Source: Blattamonas nauphoetae
Taxonomy: Eukaryota > Preaxostyla > Oxymonadida
Reading direction: 5' to 3'
Length of the DNA stretch: 64,000 nt
Assembly: GCA_033064195.1 (NCBI GenBank)
Contig: JARBJD010000014.1
Location: 310,001 to 374,000 of the forward strand
The position numbers were made by a program, and so were the translations under genes. The notes under the pieces are model-generated. The model made no database searches. It saw only the letters and a list, made by a program, of their open reading frames with translations, and was not told where the DNA came from. Within the stretch, counting starts at the first letter, position 1, and every line of letters starts with the position of its first letter. Shown piece by piece: positions 19,713-30,720 of this stretch.

Positions 19713-21130
19713 GGTACACTACTTCGTTTTATCTTCTGGAATTTCGTTTCTGACTCATTCTTAAATGGTTTGCTCTCTTATTCAATTCATTCTTTCATAA
19801 AACACATTTGTGTACCAACGCCGATCGAACCGAAAGTGGACCTGCGGATCGAGTACACAGATGCGTTTTATCGTTTGAAAGTATGTCTCTCATGATTTTA
19901 CTAACAGGTTTGCTCTTCTTTTTTTTGTTCATCTCTTTATAAAACACTTTCATGTACTCGATCTGTGTGATCATCAAACTCAGGTACACTATTGCGTCTT
20001 ATGACCAGAAAGTGCTGTTCACTGAATATTTGAAACAGGTTTGCTCTCTGTTTTGTATTATCTCTTTATAAGACACAATGACGTACCAGAATTTTCACTT
20101 CACTTTTGTTGTTCTCTGTTTTGGTACACCACTTCACTTTATCCTCTCATTTTCACTTCATTGTCAGTTTTTTCTCATTGTCTCTCACTTTTTTCAAAAA
20201 TTAAAATTTAAAATGACGTGAACAAAATTTGGATCTTCATCTTTCTTCGAGAAACTTCGTGATTCATCGATAAAATTGTATGCGTTGGTACACCACTTTG
20301 TTTTACTTTCATTCAACTTTCATTTCACCTTTTACACTTCACCACTCTTCGATTTGTGCTCTTCATTTTTTCTAAAACACAACGGTGTACCAACAAAACG
20401 CGATCTGAAGTGATCATCCAGATCAGGTACACCACTTCACCTTATCGTTTCATTTCACAACTATTTGATTTCAATTCTCTTTTTTGATCAAAACAAGGTA
20501 GAACACAGAACTAAAAATGTTTGATCGTCAAGATAAAAATGAACTGTGAGATCTGGTACATGAATGTGTTTTATCACTTCAAACATTGTTTCACTTCACA
20601 ATTTTGATCTCTTTATTGACATTTTTGCTCTAATTTTTCATAAAACAAAGTTGTGTACCAACGAGATTCAATCTGAAATGATCGGTGAGATCTGGTACAT
20701 GAATGTGTTTTATCTTTTAGTTTTCACTTCACTCACTCTTAATTCCTCTTGTTTTCTGAAATTTCGTTGAACGCGTTCATACGGTGAAGTGATGTACCAA
20801 CGAAGTGAGAAAAACAATGATTGGAGAGATCTGGTACGTCACTTCACCTTATCGTTGCTAACATTGTTTCACTTCACAATTTTACTCTAATTAGAAACAT
20901 TTTTGATGAACGCGTTCATAAAGTGAAGTGGTGTACCAATGAAATGCGAACAACAAAGATCGTTCAGATCTGGTACGAGATTTTGTTTTATCGTTTACTT
21001 TTCACTTCACTCACTCTTTTTTTCTCTTTGTTTGTGAAATTTTGACGAACCCGTTCAAAAGGTGAAGTGGTGTTCCAACGGAACGCAAAGGATCAAGATG
21101 GTGCAGATCTGGTACGTCACTTCACCTTAT
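19713..21130 (+). repeat. Tandem array of eleven ~139-bp units with inverted arms
   Basis: An arm of the type TGGTACACCACTTCACTTTA recurs at about 19713, 19853, 19982, 20123, 20286, 20425, 20555, 20690, 20830, 20968 and 21108, a period of 129-163 bp (mostly about 139). Most units also contain the inverted arm (for example ATAAAACAAAGTTGTGTACC near 20641 or AAAGTGAAGTGGTGTACCA near 20920). Between arms are T/C-rich stretches of about 60 bp and variable spacers of about 35-45 bp. Paired arms often change together while staying complementary. No frame crosses the array. It is a diverged satellite with hairpin potential rather than a gene. Confidence 0.75.
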
Positions 21131-21259
21131 CGTTTCATTCTCACTTCATTTACATTTTAGTACTCTAGTTTTGTGAAATTTAGATGAAGATGTTCATCAA
21201 ACTCAATACTTTCCCACCATTTTCACTATTTCCATTTCACCATTCACTATCATACTTGC

Positions 21260-22660
21260 CCACTTCATTTTAGCTTCATTCACCTTCATTTGGTCTAATT
21301 AAGAGAAAAAGTCGACGAAAAATGAAGTATTGTGATGTGCTCGTGAAGTGTGAATGACTGAAAAATGGGTTGTAAAATGAGGGGAATGAAGAGGAGAGTT
21401 GAATACCTGAAATGTGAAACGTGGAAAGTGAAATGAGAGATGAAAGGTGTTGAAGTTGTTTAAGCTTAGACAAACGGTATGATGGAAAAACACATAAAAC
21501 CAACATTATGAAAAAACTAGTCGTCAAAAGTGTCGTGAAAATTCAGTACTCCCTCCTCGAAAGGTGAGAAAGAAGATGTGATGTGAGAAAATCGGGGCAA
21601 AAATCGATATGAGTGAAAAGTTGGTGAAAATGTGGTGCAAAAAAGGTGCGTTCAAAAAAAGAGGACTATGAAGGTGAGGTGATCGGAAACCTAGGAAAAG
21701 CGTCGGAAGGACGCAAATGTGAAGATTTTGAAAAATCTAACGTAAAAAACGAAAACTGACGAAAAAAGTGGTGAAAGATGACGTGAAAAAGTGAGGTTGA
21801 AAAGTGTCACCAAAAGGCGACTCCGAGCGAAATGAAGTGTAAAAACGCAAATAGGAGGCAAAAGTGATCCTAAAAAGTGAAGTGCTGAAAGCGCATACAT
21901 TTTTTTTAAAATTCGGAGAAACTCGAAAAATGGAATGTGGGTTGATCAAGAAAAATCCCGATCCGGCCTTGATCTAACCAAAAATTCCAAAAGTGTTTTT
22001 TATCGCGAATTTCACCTTCTGAAATCGATTTTGTAATTTTAGAAGGTGTTTGAGGTGTGTTTGAGCCATATAGCAGCAGTTTTAAGCAAGTTCTGAAAAT
22101 CGACTTTTTGGTCACTTTTTCGACCACTGTTCGGTACGTAGCTCCACGAATTCTCAACCGATTTTCATCGAGATTGTTTTGATCGACGACTCACATCGTC
22201 CCCGACATTTTAGAATTTTTTTCGATTTTTTTCGAAGTGGTTCTCAAGTTGGATTCACTTTGTTCGAGTTCAAAAGTGAAAAAACATCGAAAAAAGTGAC
22301 AACATTTTTGGATTATGACAAAAATTTGCTTCAAAATTGACGCTTAAAATGAGGTCAAAATATTGGACATATTTTTGGAATTTTGGTCAAATATTGGCAT
22401 CATTGAAATGGCCTAAATTCCTTTTAATACAAGATTTAGAAATGGTCAATCGGAATTGACTTTTCGTTTCTGATTTCAACGACTATTTCAATCTGGTTCC
22501 CAAATCGTCTACTATACTACTCAGCTACGGAAGCATGTTGCGAACGGCTCTTTGCCCCGATGCGAGCGCTGATTGGCTCGCATCGACATTCACTGTATCC
22601 TCAAACAGTTTGTGCACTCCTCCGAGTCGGATCAAATGCATGTTCGATCTCCAATCGCTC
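21260..22660. other. AT-rich stretch with no gene seen
   Basis: Only short frames occur on either strand and none resembles a protein. The sequence is rich in GTGAAAA and TTTTCAC words and appears to be decayed repeat DNA continuing from the array. A compact hairpin CGATGCGAGC/GCTCGCATCG sits near 22559-22588, just before element A. Confidence 0.5.
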
Positions 22661-22668
22661 CGAGACTT

Positions 22669-23052
22669 GGGTATTTCTATTGTGAGGTGAAAATCTCGAA
22701 GTGAGGTGAAAATCTCAAAGTGAGGTGAAAATCTCAGAATTGAGGTGAAAATCTCAGAATTGAGGTGAAAATCTCGGAAATGAGGTGAAAAATTTTGAAA
22801 GTATCTTCTAAGCCAGAGATAGAATTTTTGAAACCAGTCTAGTCGAGTTGGGTATGACTGTAGCTTATCGGACGTAAGGTCGAGGGTTCGAGTTTTGTCA
22901 TCGCCATTTTTTCTTTTTTTTGATCTATCTCCATAGCGACTATTCATACATTATTTCACTCGAGATTGATCTCTCCTCACCGATTTCTGTCTAATTTGTG
23001 AGGATCGTGAGATCAGACCATTTTATCCGAAAAACATGAATCGCCAAGAAAT
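22669..23052 (+). repeat. Element A left TIR
   Basis: 384 bp: six tandem 19-20 bp units at about 22679-22800, then the tRNA-like block, then unique TIR sequence through CGCCAAGAAAT. Inverted partner 24075-24478. Confidence 0.8.
22836..22907 (+). ncRNA. tRNA-like block in element A left arm
   Basis: Contains an A-box-like TAGTCGAGTTGGGTA, a D-stem AGTC/GACT, an anticodon-like hairpin CTTA-TCGGACG-TAAG and a B-box-like GGTTCGAGTTT, followed by CATTTTTTCTTTTTTTT, a good Pol III terminator. The 5' acceptor half is not recognisable, so it is not a working tRNA gene; it may serve as a Pol III promoter. Confidence 0.55.
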
Positions 23053-23386
23053 CAACATTTGACACAGGATCGGACAATGCACATCAAATGAAATTGCCGA
23101 TCTCCATCTTTATTATGATTCTCAGTGTTCATTCCGTCTACTCTCATGTTTGATCTCACTTAGTCGATGTCAACCCTCCATCGGTACAACTCATTGACAT
23201 TTTTCCTGTTCTATCTCTCCTCAAACCTTGATGAATCGACAATAGCCACTCTATGTCTCTTTCTCAATTTTCCCTCATTCCTACAACTGAAAACAGTTGT
23301 GTCTCGTGATTTAGCATCCACTCTTCATTTCCTTCATTCTTGCATTCTGCACGCCTCACAAATCATCTTCTGAGGATTATCCAACA

Positions 23387-23854
23387 TTGGTCGACCCCAC
23401 TCACATCCGTCGCGGTTATCCATCGTTCTCCTCATCTCCTTCGTTCTCTCTCAGTCTTTCTCACATTTTAAGAGAGAATGAATCGATACTCGCTGACGAT
23501 TTCGAAGAGATCGATGGAAATTTAGTCTATTCATGGCTCTTGCTTGTTCCAATCCATTCACAGTTCAATCTGTTGTTGTTCTCGCTTGGTGAGATGGAGA
23601 ACCTACGAAGCATGACGAAGGGAGAAGTGAAACTGTCAGCTGAACGACTATTCCCCATTCTACGTTGTTTGACGTTTGCTAGGCGCTTCAAAAAGAAGAA
23701 AGAGCACAGATCTAGTAGATTCGCTCTAAGCTCACCAAAATGTGAACACTGCCAATTCCGATCATTCGCACTCAGCCTTCTTCAAGAACTCTTTGGCTTA
23801 TTCAAACTCTTCGCTCAGTCTGAAGTCGATCCCCTCCCTCTCACATCGGCATGA
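23387..23854 (+). CDS. Unrecognised frame inside element A
   Basis: A 155-residue frame, Ser/Leu/Phe-rich, with a basic patch (RRFKKKKEHRSSR) and hydrophobic stretches. It has no known domain and no transposase motif. It may be a captured host fragment or a chance frame; codon composition does not decide. Confidence 0.25.
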   Translation: MVDPTHIRRGYPSFSSSPSFSLSLSHILRENESILADDFEEIDGNLVYSWLLLVPIHSQFNLLLFSLGEMENLRSMTKGEVKLSAERLFPILRCLTFARRFKKKKEHRSSRFALSSPKCEHCQFRSFALSLLQELFGLFKLFAQSEVDPLPLTSA

Positions 23855-24074
23855 TCTCTCCCTTCTTTGCTCAGAACCGTTGGACCTTTGCTAGATCCCA
23901 CTACCAACAGCCTCACTCCATCCTCTCGACCAGCGGTCTCTTCGATCTCGAAGAAGTTGGAAGAACAGAAGGAGAGAGGAGGAGCCAGACATTGAATCTC
24001 AGTACTAATCTTCATCACCCTTGTTTATGCATGTCAATTCGTAGCGTTCATTGTCCTGTTCAGTGTCGAATGTC

Positions 24075-24478
24075 ATTTCTTGGCGAGTCATGTTTTTCGG
24101 ATAAAATGGTCTGATCTCACGATCCTCACAAATTAGACAGAAATCGGTGAGGAGAGATCAATCTCGAGTGAAATAATGTATGAATAGTCGCTATGGAGAT
24201 AGATCAAAAAAAAGAAAAAATGGCGATGACAAAACTCGAACCCTCGACCTTACGTCCGATAAGCTACAGTCATACCCAACTCGACTAGACTGGTTTCAAA
24301 AATTCTATCTCTGGCTTAGAAGATACTTTCAAAATTTTTCACCTCATTTCCGAGATTTTCACCTCAATTCTGAGATTTTCACCTCAATTCTGAGATTTTC
24401 ACCTCAATTCTGAGATTTTCACCTCACTTTGAGATTTTCACCTCACTTCGAGATTTTCACCTCACAATAGCAATACCC
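24075..24478 (-). repeat. Element A right TIR
   Basis: 404 bp, inverted partner of 22669-23052. Its outer array has seven units against six in the left arm; otherwise the two arms match almost base for base. Confidence 0.8.
24221..24293 (-). ncRNA. tRNA-like block in element A right arm
   Basis: Same sequence as the left-arm block in inverted orientation, so transcription from both arms would run toward the middle of the element. The T run is at 24206-24220 on the complementary strand. Confidence 0.55.
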
Positions 24479-24486
24479 CGAGACTT

Positions 24487-25236
24487 CACTGACTTCAAGA
24501 GCGACCACGAAGTCAAACTCAACAGACTCGTGAACAAAATCAATAAACCCAGGTCTAACAAGTGGTAGCATCGACTCACCGCAATGATCTTCCGCCACAT
24601 CCCTTCGTCTTCGGACATCTAAAATGTCTAGACTCTGTCAGATAGACTTTCTCTCACTTCACTCTTCACTGTCACCACGATTGATCTCCAGGTCAACAAT
24701 CCGTCACATCTCTCCACTCTCCTCCTTGAGTTTCTAAAGGAACGTACCAGTTTCATGTGTCTATCTCTTCTCGCTGATATCCAAGGTGCCCGTTCGCGTT
24801 CTCTTCCTCGTCGACTCCAACGACATCATCACATACACTGGTGGTTTCTCCGTCAAAAACATTGTCGTCTGGGAAGACATACAAAGTGAAGACACTCTCC
24901 ACATCGACTTTGATGATGTCTCACGCCTCTCCGACCATCACCAGTCCACATGCGACTCCCACTGTGGCTTTTTTTTCGATTCAACCGCAGAGTAATCCTG
25001 GGCAGTTCATACTCGTCTTGGAGGGAATGGAACTGCCAACAAGACTCTCCTCCCGGAGCATGTTGGATGACATCCGACCAATCGTTCACAACAACTCCGA
25101 AACCAGACATAGTTCTTCTGTTTGTGTCTTCTGTGTGGGAAGGAGAGTCGACCTTGCAAGTCAGTGGATTGGGCATGGGGGATTGTGAAGTCACTCTCAA
25201 TCGATGATGTGTCAATCGTCCTTCTCAACGAAAACG
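24487..25236 (+). pseudogene. Host TIG-like surface-protein pseudogene, 5' part
   Basis: Plus-strand frames shift along this stretch but keep family features: a TIG-like piece (NPGQFILVLEGMELP) and then LLCGKESRPCKSVDWAWGIV, which matches VFCGEESRPCCSVDVAWKIV in the 33-37 kb protein. The match runs straight to the insertion site of element B at 25246, and the same gene resumes at 30228. Several frame changes show it was already decaying. It is a host gene fragment of the beta-helix/TIG family. Confidence 0.6.
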
Positions 25237-25245
25237 AGCTGAGAA

Positions 25246-25691
25246 GGGTGTCTCAATTTTCAGGGGAAAAACTCGATCCCAGGGGAATATCTCAATCACA
25301 GGGGAGAATCTCAGTCACAGGGGAAAGTCTCAATCAAAGGGGAAAATCTCGGGCCACAGGGGAAGAATCTCAAGGACAAGGGGATTGAAGAAGAACACGA
25401 TTTTGAACATGTTTGGTTTAGCGGTAAGTACGTTGGACTTTGAGACGGCGGACCCGGGTTCGATTCCTGTCATCGACTTTTTTTCCTTTTTTATTTCATT
25501 TTTTTCAGATATCAAATATTCTCTCTGTTTTCAATCCCTTTTTCTGCAAAAACTGTTCATAAAGACTCTACGAGGAACAAAGCGTTGCTGATGAGCGGGC
25601 GATCACGATCCTCCATTGGTTTTCAAATTCCGGCATGATTCCACAAAATAACTCAACACACAACATAACAATGAAATGTTTGATGTTTCTT
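25246..25691 (+). repeat. Element B left TIR
   Basis: 446 bp ending at GATGTTTCTT; inverted partner 29773-30218. The outer 260 bp or so is shared with element D, while the inner part is specific to B. Confidence 0.85.
25407..25477 (+). ncRNA. tRNA(Gln)-like block in element B left arm
   Basis: TGGTTTAGCGGTAAGTA fits an A box with D loop, TTGGACTTTGA resembles the anticodon arm of tRNA-Gln(TTG), and GGGTTCGATTCC is a good B box. It is followed by eight Ts. The anticodon stem does not pair fully on the 3' side and no acceptor 5' half is visible, so this is tRNA-derived and not a functional tRNA. Confidence 0.6.
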
Positions 25692-26331
25692 TGTGCTCCA
25701 TTCACAATTTCACATTCACTCATTCTCACAATCTTTGTTCTTTTCACCCAAGGTCGAACAGTCTGTTCATCCATCTAATCGATGCGTCGAAGGCTAATCT
25801 TGAGACTGTGCACTTTCGGTTGATGTTATCAATATGCTTACCTCCCGTTTGTCCAGTTTTGTCTCAAAGACATCCTCATCATCTCTAGATTTGTTGATGG
25901 ATGACTCTGAGCCTCCCGATCCTTCGACTCAGCGACTACCACTCTATCCAAGGCCAGAATCAAAACAAGACACGTTCCCCACTTCAACAACACCGCTACG
26001 TATTTTGTCTATCTCAGCGAATCTCACAGATGCGTTTTCGCTCAAAGAACTGGATTGACAATCACACCCTTCTTATGGACAATTGAAATCAAATAAACTG
26101 ATCTAGTTGAACCAGACGCAACTGGAAGGAACAATGTGGCTGAAGAAGAGAGAGGAGCAGCTAAAGAGAAGGGCGGAGAGGAAAAAGGAGAGCGAGATCG
26201 GATATGGCACCACGAAGAGAAGACTCAACACGATCCCACCGAAAACACCGAACCTGTCGTTACTTCTCCCAATTTCGCGTGATAATACACCGAAGCGATC
26301 TTCCTCTCTCTTCTGAGCCATCTCGAAGAGA

Positions 26332-27078
26332 TTGCGCCTTGTTCCGACACACTCAGCTCAACTGCGCACAACAGTGGATTGTTTGTTTTATTCGTTCTAT
26401 TTTCTCTTCATTTCCTGTCCTCACCACTCACTCCATCTCCCTCCTCCCTTTTCTCTGTTGTGTCGCTCTTCATTCCTCTCTCCAGTCCCAACCCCTCAAT
26501 CCACACCAATCCGCACTCCATCGCCAGCTCCGACCAAAACCTCCATTTTTAGCAGAAATCGGACTCAAAAGACACAAAACCAATATTCGCTGTCTCCCTC
26601 GTCCACAGTTCAAGCAGCGCCGATACAACCACCCTTCCAGTCTCCTTTCCCGTTCATTGCAGAGCCAGCTGAAGATCATTTCAAAAGCGAGCGAACACTG
26701 GCTCAGTTGGAGTCGTTTTTTGGAGCCCGAATTGATCGGAAGGAGGAAGAGAGGAAAAACGAGATTCTGAAGAAAGAAGTGATGGGAGAGCAGGAACTTG
26801 CGAAGGATGAGACAACCGAATCAAACACATCATCTTCGTCTCCCATCTCCATTTGGCTCACACATCTCCTTCCAACAAAAGACGAAAATTCTCCCCAATT
26901 TGAAGAACAGCTTCAAACACTAAGTCTCCACTGTCTGGGTGTGTTCTGTTCTCTATCTGCAACTATTATCTTCTTCAGTGCGTTAATGATTGATCTCGAC
27001 TTCACGGAAATCAAGGTGATGTACACACTGAGTCTGGTCTCGTCTATGTTCACCAAATCAAAGAAAAATGAAGGATGA
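26332..27078 (+). CDS. Unrecognised frame inside element B
   Basis: A 248-residue frame: hydrophobic start, Pro/Ser/Thr-rich middle (SPAPTKTSIF), a charged helix (RIDRKEEERKNEILKKEV) and a hydrophobic stretch near the end. No known domain is visible and nothing resembles a transposase. It could be host sequence carried by the element. The start is uncertain. Confidence 0.3.
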   Translation: MRLVPTHSAQLRTTVDCLFYSFYFLFISCPHHSLHLPPPFSLLCRSSFLSPVPTPQSTPIRTPSPAPTKTSIFSRNRTQKTQNQYSLSPSSTVQAAPIQPPFQSPFPFIAEPAEDHFKSERTLAQLESFFGARIDRKEEERKNEILKKEVMGEQELAKDETTESNTSSSSPISIWLTHLLPTKDENSPQFEEQLQTLSLHCLGVFCSLSATIIFFSALMIDLDFTEIKVMYTLSLVSSMFTKSKKNEG

Positions 27079-27239
27079 TGTAAATTTTGACGAGAACGGC
27101 ATTATTTCTACAGGAAGACGACTTGTTTGTTGTTTGATGTCACAATCAAATTCGGAATGATAGATCGTCTGTTGTTCATGGAATGTGACAGTTCACAGCA
27201 AATTCAAAGTGATTCACATCACTATTGTAGGCCCTTTGG

Positions 27240-29504
27240 TTGGCCTGTTAAGCTGTGTCCAGTCGAGGTGGCATCGACCGGTCCAACGACCGGTCTCCTA
27301 TTTGGGAGCCGAGGGAGTTCATAAAACCAGGCAATGGGGGAAGTCCAATGAATTGCGACAAAATGACTCGAAACGACAATTGAAGGTGTTCTGTGGAAAA
27401 ATTAGAGTGATTTCGGCGGATTGAGGTTAATTCTCGCAGGAGAAAGAGAGACTGACGTGGAAAAGGGCTGATCAAATCAACCCTCCATTTCTCCATGAAT
27501 TCTCAATTCCTCGAACAGATTCTCACAATAACGATCTCAAACATGGAATAAATGAAATGGCGAGGGTGGATGTCAGGATCTGGCTGGTATCAATGACGAT
27601 AGGCAAAATATATGGATCAGTGTCAGATAGGATGAAAAGTATGCAGGAGAGACAGTAGGCGACATTCAGCTTTTTGAATATCTTCATAATCTTCTTCAAT
27701 TGTTGGTCAGGCCTTCTTTAGGATTGGTTGAGACTTCGCAAAAAATAGCGGTGCGTTCATGTTCGTTCTTCCTCTTATTCACTTCCTTTTTGCTTTGCTC
27801 TCCCCTTCACTCCCTGTCCTGATCGAAGCGAGCCTCCAAGAGTCTTTGATTCTTCTCCCTTCCGATTTTCACGAGTGTGACCATCAGCGTCTAGTTCAAT
27901 TGGAAATACGCAGAGTTCGAAGAGAATGGTACGCAAATGCAGAATAGAGTGCAGGTATATCACCAAGAAAGTGTGGGTGAGACCGTGAACAAGCAATATA
28001 TTGATTTGGAGGGAAGTGTTGAGGATAGCGATTGCGTTGAATACCGAATTGAAAATGATGTGTTCGAAGACATTGACTTCGTCGTTGCTTTTCGTGTGAG
28101 GTGCATGTTGAATTTTGAAGTGAAAGGCTGAAAGAGGAGAAGGATCAATGATGAGAATATGAAAGAGGAGGAAGAATGGAGATATCTCCTGAGAGAATAA
28201 TGAAGATGAGATAGAATATCTGGATATTCATTCTGACAAACCTTGGATAGACGATAAATTCTTCTCCTCAACTTTTCATGACGTCCTGTATTTTCCTGAA
28301 CTTTTGGTTCTCCCTTCTTCTTGACTTGGTCTAGGTCTTCCTTCTTTTCTTCACCGATTGTTTTGGCCATCTTTTATGCTGCTAGAGTCGCGACAAGTGT
28401 AATTGTGTGTTCCTGTTTTATCTTGTTCTGCCATGTTCTGTTCTTTTACTTCCTTTGGCATCATAACTTTCTTCAACTTCATCTTCTTCTTCTTCGTTGT
28501 CTTCTTTGCTGTTATCTCCTCTGCTCTTTGCCTCTTTTCTTCAGTCGCTTTCGCCCTTTGTTCCGATCTCTCCTCTATTGCTTTTCCTAATTTGGAAAGT
28601 TATTTTATGACTGAAGATGGGCAACTACTAAAAAATGAAGTCGTCAACATGTGAATACGCGAGAGAAACAAACCGATGGGGATGGCTCCTCCGACATTGT
28701 GCATATTGGGGAACAATTTGCCCGTCGATTTGGAGATTCCCGTTGTAAAGATACTGATTCCCTTTTTTGCAGTATGAGGATTGCCATTCGTTTCTTCTCT
28801 GGCGAGAAGTGGAATGATTGATGGATGGTGAGGCTTTCATGCATGGTGGATGAATCAATGCTCTATTCGAACGAGAGATGGAGAGATAGAGTGAAGGAAG
28901 TGGACGTAGAATGAGAAAAAGAGAGAATAAACCACAAATGACGACCTAAACCGGTGTGAGATCGATCACAAACAGAATCGGCAGGATACATATTTTTGGA
29001 AAGTGTTGTGTTCCTACTCAAAGAAGCGGATTCCGAGTCATCAAAAAAGTGAGACATAAATGTGAATATCAAACCGTCATTGAGAGTGGCTTGGAACTGT
29101 GTCCCTTAATAGGTGTCGATCGGTCGACCGATTGGACGCGACCGATGGACCGTCCAGTCGAACGTCCAATCACCGAATCTTACAAAACTCAGGATTGTGG
29201 ATGAAGTAATTACGGAGAACTCAGAACAGGAGTAACTCCAACTGCGACCGGTCGCGTCCAATGGCGTCCAATGGTGGGTGGATCATGCTGAACGTCGATT
29301 GTCTCAAAATTTGATCTAACTCTCTCCATTTCGACGTTTCTTGTGTTATCCAGCACAGTTCTTTGTGAAAAAGAGGGAAGAAGTGGAATATTGATGAAAT
29401 GTGGATGAAATGTGGGTGAAATGGGCATGATCAGAAAAGAGTGTCCAATCGAAGTCAATCGACCGGTCCAACGCTGGCACCGTCCAGTCCAATTAACAGG
29501 CCAA
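27240..29504. mobile_element. Element C: 2.3-kb DNA element nested in B, 8-bp TSD
   Basis: Ends TTGGCCTGTTAA...TTAACAGGCCAA, flanked by CCCTTTGG at 27232-27239 and 29505-29512. Inverted subterminal blocks (CGACCGGTCCAACG, CCAGTC repeats) lie at both ends, with further CCGGTCGATTGG-type pieces near 29110-29280. An 8-bp duplication suggests a hAT-like element. Interior frames are short; a minus-strand Lys/Glu-rich coding-like stretch at about 28180-28600 may be host-derived. No transposase was found. Confidence 0.7.
28180..28600 (-). other. Lys/Glu-rich coding-like stretch inside element C
   Basis: Minus-strand frames read charged helical sequence (EERSEQRAKATEEKRQRAEE, KKEDLDQVKKKGEP) that looks like a host coiled-coil exon rather than transposon DNA. 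The frame is not continuous. I report it only as possible captured host sequence. Confidence 0.25.
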
Positions 29505-29772
29505 CCCTTTGGAGTGTTCCACAGATATTCACGCTCCCAACATGTAACTTCTCGCGCCATCAGGTAATGAAGGCTGTGGAAGTGACAGACATTCGCAGAT
29601 CTTCTCTCACTGTCAACTTCAAGATGAGTCTCAAAAGCATCATTTTGCACTCTTTCTACACCATCACACAGCTCTTGTCCACTCAGCTGATGACGAGTCG
29701 ATGGTGGAACGAGCGATCACCACAATAACCTTCAAACTCGCCAAACAATTGAAGAATTGAGAAAATCGGAAG

Positions 29773-30218
29773 AAGAAACATCAAACATTTCATTGTTATG
29801 TTGTGTGTTGAGTTATTTTGTGGAATCATGCCGGAATTTGAAAACCAATGGAGGATCGTGATCGCCCGCTCATCAGCAACGCTTTGTTCCTCGTAGAGTC
29901 TTTATGAACAGTTTTTGCAGAAAAAGGGATTGAAAACAGAGAGAATATTTGATATCTGAAAAAAATGAAATAAAAAAGGAAAAAAAGTCGATGACAGGAA
30001 TCGAACCCGGGTCCGCCGTCTCAAAGTCCAACGTACTTACCGCTAAACCAAACATGTTCAAAATCGTGTTCTTCTTCAATCCCCTTGTCCTTGAGATTCT
30101 TCCCCTGTGGCCCGAGATTTTCCCCTGTGATTGAGACTTTCCCCTGTGACTGAGATTCTCCCCTGTGATTGAGATATTCCCCTGGGATCGAGTTTTTCCC
30201 CTGAAAATTGAGGTACCC
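29773..30218 (-). repeat. Element B right TIR
   Basis: 446 bp beginning AAGAAACATCAAACATTTC; the near-perfect inverted partner of 25246-25691, including its own array and tRNA-like block. Confidence 0.85.
29987..30056 (-). ncRNA. tRNA(Gln)-like block in element B right arm
   Basis: Identical in sequence to the left-arm block of element B but inverted, so its internal promoter also points into the element. Confidence 0.6.
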
Positions 30219-30227
30219 AGCTGAGAA

Positions 30228-30720
30228 CATCGATTGAACAGACAATTGGATCTCTGACCATCCTTTCGGCACAACCGAATGGGATGGACACGCTGGTGAT
30301 CCCGTCAACACCATCCCTGGGCGAGCGAGAAGCAATGATTGTGATTCTGAGTTCACTCGAGATCCGACAGATCGAAGTGCTGATCGAAGTGCCATCGTCG
30401 AAGTTTGTGTTGCTCTCTGCTGTGAATGCTTTTGTGACTCTGAAGCAAGGATCGATCGTCGGAACGCCATCTTCGTCAAGAATGAACGAGGATGCGACAA
30501 GGGAAGAAGGAATCATCGCAGAAGAAGAAAGGCCAATTGAACTGAACGAAGAGAAACATGAAGAAAAAGAAAGAAGAAGAAAAAGAAAAGAAAGAAGGAT
30601 GAAGCAGAGGGAGATCAAGAAGCAGCTGCAGGAAACACGATCAAAGTACTCTTCCAAGAAGACTCCATCGAGTTTCCAACAACCGTCATGGATAACCTCG
30701 AAACTATACCCGCAATGGTA
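30228..30720 (+). pseudogene. Host TIG-like surface-protein pseudogene, 3' part
   Basis: After element B the host gene continues: FVLLSAVNAFVTLKQGSIVG parallels SFVFISATLAKLVMKDGSLKG in the 33-37 kb protein. A Lys/Glu/Arg-rich stretch follows (EEKHEEKERRRKRKERRMKQ), perhaps the region just inside the membrane. It is the downstream half of the pseudogene at 24487-25236. I did not find a kinase-like tail. Confidence 0.55.

Larger units (their letters stand above)
22669..24478. mobile_element. Element A: long-TIR DNA element with tRNA-like ends (1.8 kb)
   Basis: Ends GGGTATT...AATACCC, flanked by CGAGACTT at 22661-22668 and 24479-24486 (8-bp duplication; 9 bp if one terminal C is shared). TIRs of 384 and 404 bp are nearly identical; the 20-bp difference is one extra tandem unit in the right arm. 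Each arm holds, from the outside in, a run of TGAGGTGAAAATCTCAGAAT-type units, a tRNA-like block and a T run. The interior (23053-24074) carries one unrecognised frame and no transposase. The TSD length and long arms suggest a Mutator-like, non-autonomous element. Confidence 0.8.
25246..30218. mobile_element. Element B: long-TIR DNA element with tRNA-like ends (5.0 kb)
   Basis: Starts GGGTGTCTCAATTTTC and ends GAAAATTGAGGTACCC, flanked by a perfect 9-bp duplication AGCTGAGAA (25237-25245 and 30219-30227). The TIRs are 446 bp and nearly identical. Each has about seven units of the CAGGGGAAAATCTCAATCA type, then a tRNA-like block and T run. It interrupts a host surface-protein pseudogene. Inside it, element C (27240-29504) has inserted. 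No transposase is seen. The 9-bp TSD and long arms fit a Mutator-like element; the identity of the arms makes it young. Confidence 0.85.

Noticed and set aside
19713-21130. CRISPR-like array (repeats with variable spacers)
   Set aside because: The repeats are long, diverged and alternately inverted, the spacers resemble one another, and the surrounding genes are eukaryotic.
25407-25477. A genuine tRNA-Gln gene
   Set aside because: A and B boxes are good but the anticodon stem fails to pair and no 5' acceptor strand is present; identical copies sit only inside transposon arms.
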